From assembly GCF_947172395.1 (NCBI RefSeq), contig NC_069092.1:8973418-9037417 (forward strand): a stretch of 64,000 bases of DNA, written 5' to 3'. The position numbers were made by a program, and so were the translations under genes. Origin of the DNA: Bicyclus anynana. Taxonomy: Eukaryota; Arthropoda; Insecta; Lepidoptera; Nymphalidae. Below are positions 10,776-20,824 of the stretch, piece by piece. Numbering within the stretch: the stretch's first letter is position 1; each line of letters opens with the position of its first letter. The notes under the pieces are model-generated. The model saw only the letters and a list, made by a program, of their open reading frames with translations. It ran no database searches and was not told where the DNA came from.

Positions 10776-11160
10776 ATAGAATTTAACTTAAACAGAGTTT
10801 CGGCCATCCGCTACTTTAATATATTTTTAAACTGACACCGGCACACTGCAATTGTTTAACATAAATTATTATTTAAAACGACAAAACGTGTAAGTGGCAG
10901 CGGCGGCCATTGCAAAGTAAAATTTAAATTATGTGCTCTTTTTTTGTGACGCGTGAAATTCGCGATGCTTTCATGGAATTTTAACACGTCATAATTCTTC
11001 TTGGTTGCAACCAACGGCCACTGCCATTCACGTAAAATTATTATATTATTTTGTTGCAACGGAATTCTTTTAGCCATCATTCGCACTAGTTTCCAGGCGT
11101 GGCGTTAAACCGCAAACCCCGCGGTTTCACTAACAAATAACGATTGGTATAAGAATTGTC
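10776..11160. other. No recognised feature
   Basis: A mixed-composition stretch with no repeat partner or gene seen. Confidence 0.3.
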
Positions 11161-11310
11161 GAGATGAATCGAGATGATGTGTCGAACATCTCGATACTGA
11201 AACAGCTTCGCATTTCCACTAGACTTTCAACTGTATGTTATCAGAGGATCTTGAGTTACTTTGGCCATATAGCCCGTCGCCTTCCCGATAATCTGGATAA
11301 AGTAATAGAC
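11161..11310 (+). mobile_element. LINE reverse transcriptase C-terminal fragment
   Basis: The open frame reads ISILKQLRISTRLST, RILSYFGHIARR and LPDNLDKVI, the pattern that lies just before the WTDDIK...QWTSIG end in lepidopteran RTE-like polyproteins. It is truncated on both sides and frameshifted after about residue 50. Confidence 0.75.
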
Positions 11311-11608
11311 ATGTCGCAATTTTGTATGAAAGCTGGGCCTTTATTCCGAGTGTCAACTAAGCAGAACAAATTATTTTTATCTTAAAAGAACATAAAATAT
11401 AAGGCTTAAAACCCAAAATAAAAAAAAATGGAACCCGCATTTTTTTTTTTAATTAATTAAATAAAATGTATTTTTTTCATTAGCTGATAAGAATTAGCTG
11501 AACATTAGTTAAGAATTTTTATCATGGTAACCACGGTTTTGCATTCGTTGAAAAGGTCTCGGGCTCCGTGAGGTTTATAGCAAAGAAAATTCAGGAAAAA
11601 CTTCAACG

Positions 11609-11712
11609 TAGGGTAGGGGTAGGGAAGGGGTAGAGTAGGGGTAGGGTAGGGGTAGGGTAGGGGTAGGGGTAGGGATAGGGTAGGGGTAAGGTATGGGTAG
11701 GGTAGAGGTAAT
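11609..11712 (+). repeat. G-rich minisatellite, GGGGTAGGGTA-type unit
   Basis: About ten loosely repeated GGGTAGGGG(TA) units on the + strand. It lies directly upstream of a Helitron 3' end and is probably part of that element. Confidence 0.9.
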
Positions 11713-11762
11713 TGAAAGTTTTTATCGAGTTTCACGCAGACGAAGTCGCGGGCATCCGCTAG
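11713..11762 (+). mobile_element. Helitron type 1 3' end
   Basis: TTTCACGCAGACGAAGTCGC leading to GGGCATCCGCTAG before T. The 5' end could not be placed, and the minisatellite probably belongs to the element's interior. Confidence 0.75.
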
Positions 11763-12087
11763 TAACTTATAAAAATAAAAGCTATTGTTCTATAACATAA
11801 ATACCTCCAAAATTGCTTACAAGCTTGCGTTTGGATCGCCGGTACTTAGACATCCCAAACGACATATTCTCAATTCCAAAACACTAAGAATAATCGTAAC
11901 GTTTTATGTTGGAATTTAGCAAAAGTTTTACGTGACTCAAGGGTACGTTAAATACAATATATCGCATGCTCAGGGATATTCAGCAGAGTTTCAACACACG
12001 GCGCAGTATGCAAACTTTTAAATAAGTCGAGCAAATATTGCTTTGGTTTGTTAATTCCTTATTTTTTTAGTTAAATGATTATATAAC

Positions 12088-12300
12088 TAAACAAGGAATT
12101 AAATATCACGTGTCTCAAATGGGGAAGGATTCATCGTGAGGAAACCTGCATACCTGAGAATTTTCTTAATCCTCTACGTCTGTGAAGTCTGCCAATCTGC
12201 ATTGGGCCAGCGTGGTAGACTATTGGCGTAACCACTCTCATTCTGAGAGAAGACTCGTGTTCAATAGTGAGCCGAAAATAAATTTCTACTGATGATGATA
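12088..12300 (+). repeat. SINE family A, 3' part
   Basis: AATTAAATATCACGTGTCTC through GAGCCGAAAATAAATTTC and GATGATGATA; the head is lost. Confidence 0.8.
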
Positions 12301-12333
12301 ACTAAAAAAACACAAAAATTATTTCAGCCTCCT

Positions 12334-12470
12334 AACAGCCAGTTTCTTCATGTAAAGCTAAAGTAACAGTAAAAGTTGTAAGTAGTAAAGAAGACTTTAT
12401 TTTTCAGTGAATAAGACCGTCAATTTTGATTTATGACGTTACTTTGACTGCGATGAAGAAACTGGCCGTT
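12334..12470. mobile_element. Short MITE with about 34-bp inverted ends
   Basis: The left end AACAGCCAGTTTCTTCATG is mirrored by GATGAAGAAACTGGCCGTT, and pairing continues inward (AAGTAAC with GTTACTT). It is 137 bp long with no coding capacity. A target duplication was not clear. Confidence 0.7.
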
Positions 12471-12625
12471 GGACTTTGAAATCCATCCAACCGATATGTT
12501 CTAAGCCAATTTCATTACAATGGCTATAATGCGAAGATTAAAAGTTGAATAACGTAAAGGTTAATAGATTAAATTATTACATGTTCACTTCGGTTTTATT
12601 GAATTTGAAAATTGACAGTTACGTT

Positions 12626-12790
12626 ATTTTTAAGCTATTGCATAGCTTCTATCGCGGGCCTTGAGCGCGGGGACCGAATCCAGAAATTCCGTAACGAAAA
12701 AACCTCACGCTCCCCACTCTGACGGGCACGGAGGTGTGGCTTGAAGGCCGTGCATCGTCTAACGTCGTTTCAGTTCGGCAGTCTTCGACA
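12626..12790 (+). repeat. GC-rich dispersed repeat K
   Basis: AGCTATTGCATAGCTTCTAT, GCGGGCCTTGAGCGCGGGGA and CCAGAAATTCCGTAACGAAA match, with few changes, the minus-strand open frame at 42979-43287. The frame here closes at TGA shortly after CTCCCCACTC. Confidence 0.65.
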
Positions 12791-12862
12791 CGGCGTGTGT
12801 GCGTGCGATTAGATGTATTGTACGACTCTACGAAACTCGCACGAATCGAGACGAGCTGCACG

Positions 12863-13016
12863 GCTATTCTTTAACGATGTTTTGTATAACTCGTAAGTGC
12901 GAGTTTCGAATTCACCGCTATCTCTCTCATTCTATAGTATCGTGTTAAACAGAGAGAGATAGAGGTGAATTCGAAACTCGCACTTGCGAGTAATACAAAT
13001 ATCGTTACAGAATAGC
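12863..13016. mobile_element. 154-bp foldback element, copy 1
   Basis: Two arms of about 65 bp (ending CGAATTCACCGCTATCTC and GATAGAGGTGAATTCG) are nearly perfect reverse complements around a 23-base loop. A copy of identical length is at 51178-51331 in the opposite orientation. No coding sequence. Confidence 0.9.
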
Positions 13017-13164
13017 CTAGCTACTCCGAAATCGGAAGAATACATAAGCAGCTGTTTATGCGAAAGTATATAAGTGTATAGGTATTTATTTACAGTGAAT
13101 AGCTGTACTTGTAAAATTTGTGTATAAAGTGTTTTGAATATGAATGATCAAAGTGCATTTATTA

Positions 13165-13225
13165 TTATTAAAATGCTATGCAATAGCTTTACCGCGGCAG
13201 TCCCCGAGTGCCACACGTCTTTTAT
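13165..13225 (+). repeat. Repeat K-related fragment
   Basis: GCTATGCAATAGCTTTACCG followed by CGGCAGTCCCCGAGTGCC resembles the start of repeat K at 12631, in direct orientation, on the far side of the foldback. Confidence 0.5.
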
Positions 13226-13510
13226 TTATTTAAAGTAAAATTTGAACCAAAACGATAATATTAAATTAAACTGAAATTTTCACATTACTGTTAGTATAGT
13301 AGGACCATGTGAAATAGAATATGATTCCCGTTAGCATTATCGTTAGTACCGCGCGAATAATCGCGATATCACAGAACAAATATTAGGAATTAAAACTGTT
13401 TTCAATAACGTAACCACATGATACATTAATAGGACGAGTATTGGTCACGTTTGTAAAATAATATTGCGTGGATCTAATTAAATTTCACTACGATACTTTA
13501 TTTAGGTTTT
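13226..13510. other. No recognised feature
   Basis: AT-rich sequence with no repeat partner or gene seen. Confidence 0.3.
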
Positions 13511-13512
13511 AG

Positions 13513-13668
13513 TAATCATCATTCATCAATGTTAGCCTATTTTGACAGCTATTACAGGGCTATGCCTCCCTTCTTAAAGCAGAATGGGACGTGGAGCATA
13601 GACCCACCATGCCGCTCCGATGTGGGTTGGCGAGTTTATGTGTGAATGTTTCTTTAACGACCACTATC
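13513..13668 (-). repeat. SINE family D, 3' part
   Basis: TTAGCCTATTTTGACAGC, TGGAGCATAGACCCACCATG and CGGCTTGG-like words match the fuller copies at 19602-19892 and 31372-31745. Confidence 0.65.
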
Positions 13669-13669
13669 A

Positions 13670-13860
13670 TCTATACTAATATTATAAATGCGACAGTAAG
13701 CCTGTCTGTCTGTAATCTTTTCATCAAAACTGAACCGATCAAGATGAATTTTGGTATCATGGTAAATGGGATATTGGAGCAAAACATAGAGTACTTTTTG
13801 CACCCTAATATAGAAATAGAAAGGGGTGAAATAGGGGTAGAAACTTTGTAAGGAAAGTCC
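13670..13860 (+). mobile_element. Helitron-like 5' end, third body type
   Basis: Starts ATCTATACTAATATTATAAA and continues with GTCTGTCTGTAATC and AACTGAACCGATCAAG. No CTAG terminus was found, so the 3' half is missing. Confidence 0.55.
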
Positions 13861-13974
13861 TTCGTGTTTACTTGTGTTATAGTTTTAAAATTTTGTTCAT
13901 AAATCATAAAAAAATACGATATATAATGTGATTCAAGAATTTTTAAAATTCAACCCCAAAAGTGGTGAAATGCG

Positions 13975-14142
13975 CACCGGTAAGCGCAGTGTTGGTCTAC
14001 CCCTCACTATAGATGGACCCAAGACATCAAGCGGTTTTCAGGTAACCGCTATATGCTGGCGGCTCGATCTGCTTGGAAGTCTATGTAAGATGCCTATGTC
14101 CAGAAGTGGACGTCCATCGGTTGATAATGATGATGATCATCA
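13975..14142 (+). mobile_element. RTE-like LINE 3' end (left of a tail-to-tail pair)
   Basis: AGTGTTGGTCTACCCC, GACATCAAGCGGTTTTCAGG and CCAGAAGTGGACGTCCATCG match the coding end of the LINE; it ends in GATGATGATGATC. Confidence 0.75.
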
Positions 14143-14365
14143 TTATTATCAGCCAAAGGACGACCAGTTCTGGATGTAGGCCTTCTTCAAAAACTTTCAA
14201 ACACCTCGGTCTCAAGCCACCATCCAGCAGCTTCCCGTAATCCGCTTAATATCATCAGACTACCTCAGAGGGGGTCAACTAATTATGCGTTTCCGGTGTG
14301 GGGTCGCCATTCCAGCACCTTGGACTCCAACATTAATCGGCTCTTCGAACTATATGCTCTATTAT
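14143..14365 (-). mobile_element. RTE-like LINE 3' end (right of a tail-to-tail pair)
   Basis: Starts from the shared microsatellite and reads in reverse through GATGTAGGCC and GGGGTCGCCATTCCAGCACC to CTCTTCGAACTATATGC. Confidence 0.75.
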
Positions 14366-14424
14366 AATTACTAGCATATAATTCTACTATAATTATAGGT
14401 AATTATATTATTAATTTCTTCATT

Positions 14425-14632
14425 TTTTTAAGAAATTATATATCACGTGTCACAGTGAAGGAAAAACATCGTGAGGAAACCTGCACACCAGAGTATTTAC
14501 TTAAATCTCTGTGGGAAGTCTGCCAATCCGCATTGGGCCAGCGTGGTGGACTATTGGCCTAACCCCTCTCATTCTGAGAGGAGATTCGAGCTCAGCAGTA
14601 AGCCGAATATGGGTTAAAATGATGATGATATT
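14425..14632 (+). repeat. SINE family A, 3' part
   Basis: TATCACGTGTCACAGTGAAGG through GGCCTAACCCCTCTCATTC to GAATATGGGTTAAAATGATG. Confidence 0.85.
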
Positions 14633-15500
14633 ATTAATATAATAATTAGCAATACTTCAATAGATATTAATAATGAAGTATTTTAATGAAGGAACATTTA
14701 TTTTCTCAGTAGTCAATCATTGATTGTATTACACGTAATTGGAGCTTAGCAGTAACATAATAATATAATAGAAAGCACACGAAGGTACTCAGGAGATTGT
14801 TATAACATAAGCTCGGATCTAATCCAGCTTAGCGCCAACCACCCGCCTGTCTCACTTACACTGCCAATTTAGAAAATCCCGTAACTGAAAACATAGTCCC
14901 GATTAATCTACTAGAGCCGATAGTATCTGAAGGCGAATTAACACGCAACCCGAATGAAACCTATTACGTTCTGAATGAAGGTTCCCGATCGATTTATTAC
15001 CACGTAATGAACGTTGAAATGAATTAAGTGAATTAAAGTAAATTTCGTGTAATGCCTAATTTTAGTAAATATCGATAGACGGTTTCTGTATTTAGTAATT
15101 CATCCAACCCACTGCGTATTTGAATTGATTGAAAGAATTTGCAGAAATTCATTTGCACCGACTTAGGTCATCTATCCACGATCTAGCTGACCGTCAAGTT
15201 TGCAAGACGCTTAATGGTGTGAAAAGAAATCGACTTAACTCAACTTGATCGTGAGTAGCTGGCCTTAGATACCTTAAATAGCTTAATACGCTAGATTCAA
15301 CAGTTTGGGCATTCATAAAGCAGCTAGATTACTGACTTTCATAAGAAATTTAAAGCAATTCAATTTAATTTAATTTACATATCAGGGAAAAATATTTTTA
15401 TTACTTGACAATATATGCAGTTATTTTATACTATTATTATTATTATTATACTAATAAATTACAAAGAGGTTAAATTAAGAAGGAAAGCAATACGTTCTTT
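14633..15500. other. No recognised feature; some non-repetitive sequence
   Basis: About 14810-15000 has no partner elsewhere in the window and a more balanced base composition than its flanks. No exon could be supported. It may simply be unique intergenic DNA. Confidence 0.3.
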
Positions 15501-15504
15501 GTGA

Positions 15505-15585
15505 GAGGTATATGCTGTATTTCAACCCCATACTCCTACAGAAACGAGAACAACGCGAGTGAAATTACGGGGCGTTAAGCTATTT
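15505..15585 (+). mobile_element. Helitron type 2, 3' remnant
   Basis: GGTATATGCTGTATTTCAAC, GAAACGAGAACAACGCGAG and GGGGCGTTAAGCTA are a decayed type 2 end, directly upstream of an intact type 2 copy. Confidence 0.6.
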
Positions 15586-15590
15586 TAAAA

Positions 15591-15786
15591 TCTATACTAA
15601 TATTATAAAACAGAAGAGTTTGTTTGTTTGATTGAACGCGCTAACCTCAGGAAATACTGGTCTGATTGGAAAAATCCTTTCAGTGTTAGATAGCCCATTT
15701 ATCGAGGAAGGCTGTAGGCTATATTTTATCCCCGTATTCCTACGGGAACGGAAACCACGCGGGTGAAATCGCGCGGCGTCTACTAG
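15591..15786 (+). mobile_element. Helitron type 2
   Basis: TCTATACTAATATTATAAAA to GCGCGGCGTCTACTAG before T, complete. Confidence 0.85.
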
Positions 15787-15812
15787 TATTTTTATAACGG
15801 ACTTGAAAATAA

Positions 15813-16050
15813 TCATCGTCATCATCATCATATCAGCCGATGGACGTCCACTACAGGATATAGGCTTTTTCTATGGACTTCCAAACATCACGATACTGAG
15901 CCACCTGCATCCAGCAAATCCCTGCGACTCGCTTGATGTCGTCAGTCCACCTGGTGGGGGGGTCAACCAACACTGTGTTTACTAGTGCGGGGTCGCCATT
16001 CCAGCACTTTGGGACCCCAACGTCCATCGACTCTTCGAACTATGTGCCCC
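15813..16050 (-). mobile_element. RTE-like LINE 3' end
   Basis: The (CAT)n repeat, then CAGCCGATGGACGTCCACTA, CTTGATGTCGTCAGTCCACC and GGGGTCGCCATTCCAGCAC in reverse. It is truncated near CTCTTCGAACTATGTGCC. Confidence 0.85.
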
Positions 16051-16725
16051 TCCAACCAACTACAAAATTTGACATAATGTATAAATAATATCACTACAAT
16101 ATTTGTCATAATGTTATATTATACAAATTATTATTTTAATATGTTCTTCAAAATAGTATAAGCGGACTCTCTTAACAAAGTATGTTCACTACACTACTAT
16201 AGTAATATTATAATTAATTATTTTTATACAGATTCTGAAATTTTTTAACGTTAATATGATTAAAAAACTAAAAATGCCTTCGGATAGAAAAGTGTGAGAA
16301 AGTTACAGCAGTTTCACGCTCTCAAGGGTGGCGTTAAGAATTAGCAAAGCAAAGGAAACTCTGCGGAAAAAGGAAATTTATTGGCACGCTGGAAACTTGT
16401 TGGTACTAATTATTGCACTTCCTGTTTACATAGTAATAATTAAGTGCAAAAGTTTTATGAAATTAATTTTTATTCAAAGCTTAGTAGGAAGCGGTCAATC
16501 CGGTTTTTAGCTTTTTAAATTTTGCGGTGCTTTTAGATAGGTATTTTTAAATTATTAATGTATCGTTAAAAGTAAAAGTTCTTTGGTTAAAAACATGAAA
16601 AATCTATTTTGTTTGTGACATCCAATTTTAGTAATAAGAAAGTAGTACTTATCACTTTTTCACATTTTACAGCAAATAGGACGTTTCAGCTTGACAGCAA
16701 CTCATCAGTGTCATAAAAATAAAAA
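16051..16725. other. No recognised feature
   Basis: AT-rich sequence; the 60-codon frame at 16328-16510 has no supporting context. Confidence 0.3.
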
Positions 16726-16733
16726 TATTATCC

Positions 16734-17947
16734 CTCAGAATACAGAAAACCACCAGAAGGAGTGATAGCGCAAAGAAGTGAAGCCATTTGAACTACACAT
16801 TTTACGATTACTCACTCTGTGTTTGTCGTGTTGTTTGACGTGCTATACAGGTGACTAATTTAATTGAATTAAGCCGTCTTGTGCTATTCCTTCGTGTAAA
16901 AATGCCGTTGGTAAAAAAAATAAACTGAATAGGATCACATTTCACGTGTAAGTAGCACAAATAAATATTCTTATGATATAATAATGAATAATTTTTACGT
17001 GAATTTAGTTGTCATAGAAACCGATGCCTTCATTTTGTAAGTGTTGCCAATGTAATTGTTTTGATTTTCCCTACTTTTAATTTCAATTCAAGGATTTATT
17101 ATTTATGTAAAATATTAATCAACTAAATAGGTAGGCATAGGTTCCGGCAAGTAAGTTGAAATAAAATTGTGGTAATCAGCGCAGATAAAGAAAGTGTAAA
17201 ATAATCTTAAAGCTTTAAAATTTTACAAATAACAATGGCGTGCTATATTATAATAAGTTCGTTCGTTCTTGTCTGTTTGTGTGTTTGTTTGCACATTTGT
17301 TTGTTTTCGTCTTTTGTTTGTTTGTGTACCTACTTGTTTGCTTGTTTGTTTGAGCAAGAGGATTAAATAAAATATTTTTATCTTCAAAACACATTCTTAA
17401 AAGATATTAAACCGATTAAATGGTCTTATTTATACTTGAATTTTAAGAGACATAAAAATTAGAGAAATAAGACGAGATAATAATAACTGTGCACGCGATT
17501 GAAATACATATTTATAACATTAATATAATATAATTATATGGAATATATAAAATTATTATTATAAATATGTATTTCTTTAGTTTGTTAGTTGATAGGTTTT
17601 ATAATTACCGTCATATTATATCTATTATTTATTTGTCCTTGTCTTAAATTTTTTAGAGTTCATTTTCTTGCTGACTCTTAGCAATCACTAGAAAACCGGT
17701 CCCACTGTTTTTATTATTTACCATACAAGTTAACATTTAATGTGATGAACTGTACACTTATTGTTTTCCTTTTAACATTATAAATTTTTACCACAAAATA
17801 GGGAAAAATTTAACAGCCTCATGTACTAGCAACATTACGCGGGTGAGAATTGCGACGAGTGCAGGCTGTTGTGTACAATTTTTGGACACACTGCGCACTA
17901 TAGAATGACATCTAAACGTGGCTTCTGGTGGTTTTCTGTATTCTGAG
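16734..17947 (+). mobile_element. P-superfamily-like DNA transposon, internally deleted
   Basis: Perfect 26-bp terminal inverted repeats (16734-16759, starting CTCAGAATACAGAAAACC; 17922-17947) enclose 1214 bp. They are flanked by a perfect 8-bp direct repeat, TATTATCC, at 16726-16733 and 17948-17955. An 8-bp duplication is known for the P and hAT superfamilies. The THAP-like start 137 bp from the left end (16871-16947) favours P, since P transposases begin with a THAP zinc finger. The rest of a transposase was not found; the middle is AT-rich with a TTTG-rich tract at 17250-17350. Intact ends suggest a fairly recent insertion mobilised in trans. Confidence 0.8.
16871..16947 (+). pseudogene. 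Broken THAP-domain first exon of a P-like transposase
   Basis: The frame reads (K)PSCAIPSCKNAVG...NRITFHV, matching the start of a THAP zinc finger: Cys-x-x-x-x-Cys near the N-terminus, then the FH pair about 20 residues on. The codon before PSC is AAG where the family normally has ATG, and an in-frame TGA lies four codons further upstream, so it has no start. A donor-like GTGTAAGT follows directly after TTTCAC. No matching second exon with the remaining Cys/His ligands was found. It sits inside the inverted repeats at 16734-17947. That this is THAP rests on a short motif read by eye. Confidence 0.55.
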
Positions 17948-17955
17948 TATTATCC

Positions 17956-18462
17956 TATCCAGCGCGTAGCGAACATTTTGGTTGTTCCAAAAATAAAGTG
18001 GTTCTCATAATATTACGAGTACTTTATTCTGTACTTTGTTCCTTATACAATAAGGTGTAACGAAATAAAATCAAATGCAATATAAATAGAACGAAGCTGC
18101 GATTGCCAGACCTACCTTGTTTTGCAAAGGTTAAAGTCAGCCATCTTCTACCATAGGTAGTAAGTACGAAAGTCAATTTGAATGGAATTTGGTTGTGATG
18201 GCTGTGGAAGGTAGAAGGTGTCGATATTCCAGATCTGCAATTCGCAAAGTTGAAAATGTAATTGTTTGATATTTTCTACGCGATATTATGAGGAATCGTT
18301 TCTCCAGCCGTCAGAAGTTTAGCCTTGTACTCTTTGCTAGAGACACTTAATGTCATTTTTAAATAAAATAATTAAAAAAAGTATTTAAAATACTTAACGG
18401 CGTCTTTCAAAGAGTTGCCACAGAACAACGAGACACCCTGAAAATTGGCATTTTTTTATTGT
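17956..18462. repeat. Possible dispersed repeat, poorly bounded
   Basis: GCGATATTATGAGGAATCG and CTCCAGCCGTCAGA near 18280-18315 resemble GATATCATGAGAAATCATAC and CTCCAGTCGCCAGACC at 55490-55530. The rest is unrecognised. Confidence 0.4.
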
Positions 18463-18640
18463 AGGTGTCCAGTTGACTCGCACAAAACTTTTCGCATTGA
18501 CGTTTCTAATAAGAACAGGGAAATGTGGAATGACCTTCCGACTTCTGTATTCTAACGCTTACGATTTGTACATCTTCAAGGCAAGAGTGAATAGGCATCT
18601 TCTAGGCAAGCGCGCTTCAACCTAGATTTCATCATTGCTT
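18463..18640 (+). mobile_element. Non-LTR reverse transcriptase C-terminal fragment (second LINE type)
   Basis: Pieces of frame read TGKCGMTF, AYDLYIFKARVNRHLLG and KRAST. This matches the WN.LP...YDL..FK.RVNRHL end common in insect non-LTR elements and is distinct from the RTE-like end. A stop and a frameshift are present. Confidence 0.65.
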
Positions 18641-18809
18641 TCCACCAGGCATGATTGTAGTCATGCACCAGTCTATTCAGAAAAAAAAGAATGTTAGTGA
18701 CTGGCGATTGAAGAGACATGATTTCTCATACTATGCCGAGCAAATTGTAAAACATAAGCGCTTTATATTTGGAAGGGTTGAGGGTTTAGACCCTTGAAAC
18801 CTTCCTAAG

Positions 18810-19111
18810 CCATCATCATCATCATCATTATCAACCCATATTCGGCTTCCTGCTGAGCTCGAGTCTCCTCTCAGAATGATGTGCCCAATGTGTCCACCAC
18901 GCTGGCCCAATGCGGATTCATAAACTTCACACACGCAGAGAATTAAGGAAATTCTGTGGTATGCAGGTTTCCTCACGATGTTTTTTCTTTCAACATTTGA
19001 GACACGTAACATGACACAACTGAAAAGTTGGAGGTGCATGCTCCGGACCGGTTTCGAACCCACACCTTCCGGAATCGCAGGCAGAGGTCATATTCACTGG
19101 GCTATCACGAC
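18810..19111 (-). repeat. SINE family A, near full length
   Basis: The (CAT)n tail, CAACCCATATTCGGC, CACGATG, then box B (GGTTTCGAACCCACACC in reverse) and box A (TGGGCTATCACGAC in reverse). A short deletion lies in the GAGAGGGGTTAGG segment. Confidence 0.9.
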
Positions 19112-19600
19112 TCCAAAGCCAACACAGTCCGAAATGTATAATTGGCTACCGTACTTACCTATAAAAAAATGAGGTAGGTCTGCCTACCGCAGATTCTCGA
19201 TCCAAAAGTAAAGTGCGGCCGTGGTAAATATATTTGAACCAGGTGTCATAATATCATTTTCAAAATCCACAGCGATATGAAAACGTTTGTCCGTCAGCCG
19301 CTGGCCGCAAACATCGGGGCAACACAACAATGCTTTTAGCTGAATTTTACACTGAACAAGCGCTTTACCAGAGCGTTGCATTTTAAAATTGAAAATTTCC
19401 ACAATTTATTAATATTATTATAGCACATGATGGCGTAGTGCACCAGTGTTTTTGAATTGCCCGTTAAACTGTATTAACTATATGTTTCTGGACGTTGAGG
19501 TATTTTATTTGTGCTATTATCGTTTCAATAAAAATGTTGAGTTGTAGGCTCATTAGCCTGATTTTCCAGAACAAAGTATCACTTTTACTAATAAATAAAT
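19112..19600. other. No recognised feature
   Basis: No repeat partner or supportable gene seen. Confidence 0.3.
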
Positions 19601-19601
19601 A

Positions 19602-19892
19602 CATTATCATCATTATAAGTCTATTTTAACACACATAGCGGATATGGAGCTTAGACCGACCATGCTGCTCCAATGCGGCTTGGTGGGCACAGGGTGAAAA
19701 TGTTAAATTCCTTAACGTCCACTATCAGATGTAAATCAACGATAAACAGGAGTGTAATACCTTGAACATTCCAACACTGGGCTAAGAGAAATTTAACAGA
19801 AAGTTTCTTGGAAGAAAGAAAAGTTTTACGACCTATTCGAATTCAGAACGTCGTGATTGGCAGCGGCAAATACTAACCACTTGTCTTACAAG
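19602..19892 (-). repeat. SINE family D, near full length
   Basis: AGTCTATTTTAACACACATA and GGAGCTTAGACCGACCATGC form the tail. The tRNA-like head in reverse includes CCTATTCGAATTC (box B) and CTAACCACTTGTCTTACAAG (box A region). Confidence 0.7.
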
Positions 19893-20000
19893 GCAGTTTA
19901 TTTTTATTTATTTATTAAAAATACAAAATTTACAATAAAAGGAATCCAAATTACACGGACAACCACAAGAATTACAGAGATTTGTTTGACTGTAAAAAAT
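19893..20000 (-). mobile_element. LINE 3' tail fragment
   Basis: TTTATTTTTATTTATTTATT followed by AAAAATACAAAATTTACAA looks like the reverse of a LINE 3' end with an AAAT-type tail. Confidence 0.4.
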
Positions 20001-20820
20001 ACAATTCATTATTAATATTGTTTCACGACACTCCGTACCCCCCGGCTATGGCTAATGATTGTAAAGCTTGCCACCACCAATGACGACCACGATCACTCTA
20101 CCAAGAGTGTAGTGACGAATAAGAAGAATATTGTTTCAATAAATAAACGTTGATCATTACATTAATTTTATTGCCGGCCCCAGTGATAGGAATAGCAAAT
20201 AATTGAGCAATAAACGGTCGAGAAACTCCGCCATCCGATCACATCCGGCAAACTTCCGACCAGCCATTAAATTAAGAACAACCAAACTTCATTTATCTCG
20301 GCTTGTTACTTCTATGGACGATAAGGTTTGGAAACACGGCTGGAAACTTCCACGAAACTTACGGCTAACTTTGGAAGAAAAGTTGCCGAATCACGACGAT
20401 CGTTCACAAATTTGTTAGGTACTTACGATATTTTAAAATACTACGTCGGCTCTTATCGGCCAAGTTAGAGCTGTGAAGTTTATACAGCATTGTTTAAGTT
20501 TGCGTAGAATAATTAGAAATCTCTTTGTTACGATAATTGTATGATATCTTTGCAAAGAAAAGCCAAACAGACGTCTCAAAAGAATGGTCTGAATTTCAGC
20601 TTTGATAGAGTTGTTGGGTTATTGTTAGCGTTTGTAAAGTAAGCTTTGTATCTGGGGCATGGTGTTTGCCCCTAATTTGCAGAATAGGCATCGATCGGGT
20701 ATACAAGGGGTAGTTAAAGTAGAATAAACTTCTTACATTTAGACTCGAGCTCGCGTGACGAGTCACGTTACAAAGTGCGACTCAGGAAGGTTGCGATACT
20801 GCCGGTCGCTATATGATACG
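20001..20820. other. No recognised feature; includes a 71-codon frame
   Basis: The frame at 20203-20418 has balanced composition but no homology that I recognise and no obvious splice sites. I leave it uncalled. Confidence 0.3.
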
Positions 20821-20824
20821 CAAT

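Noticed and set aside
10562..10835. Overlapping open frames of 69-74 codons
   Set aside because: They translate a CAGA-type simple repeat and run into a dispersed repeat; there is no splice or start context.
20203..20418. 71-codon frame with balanced composition
   Set aside because: No recognisable domain, splice site or poly(A) context; length is within chance expectation.
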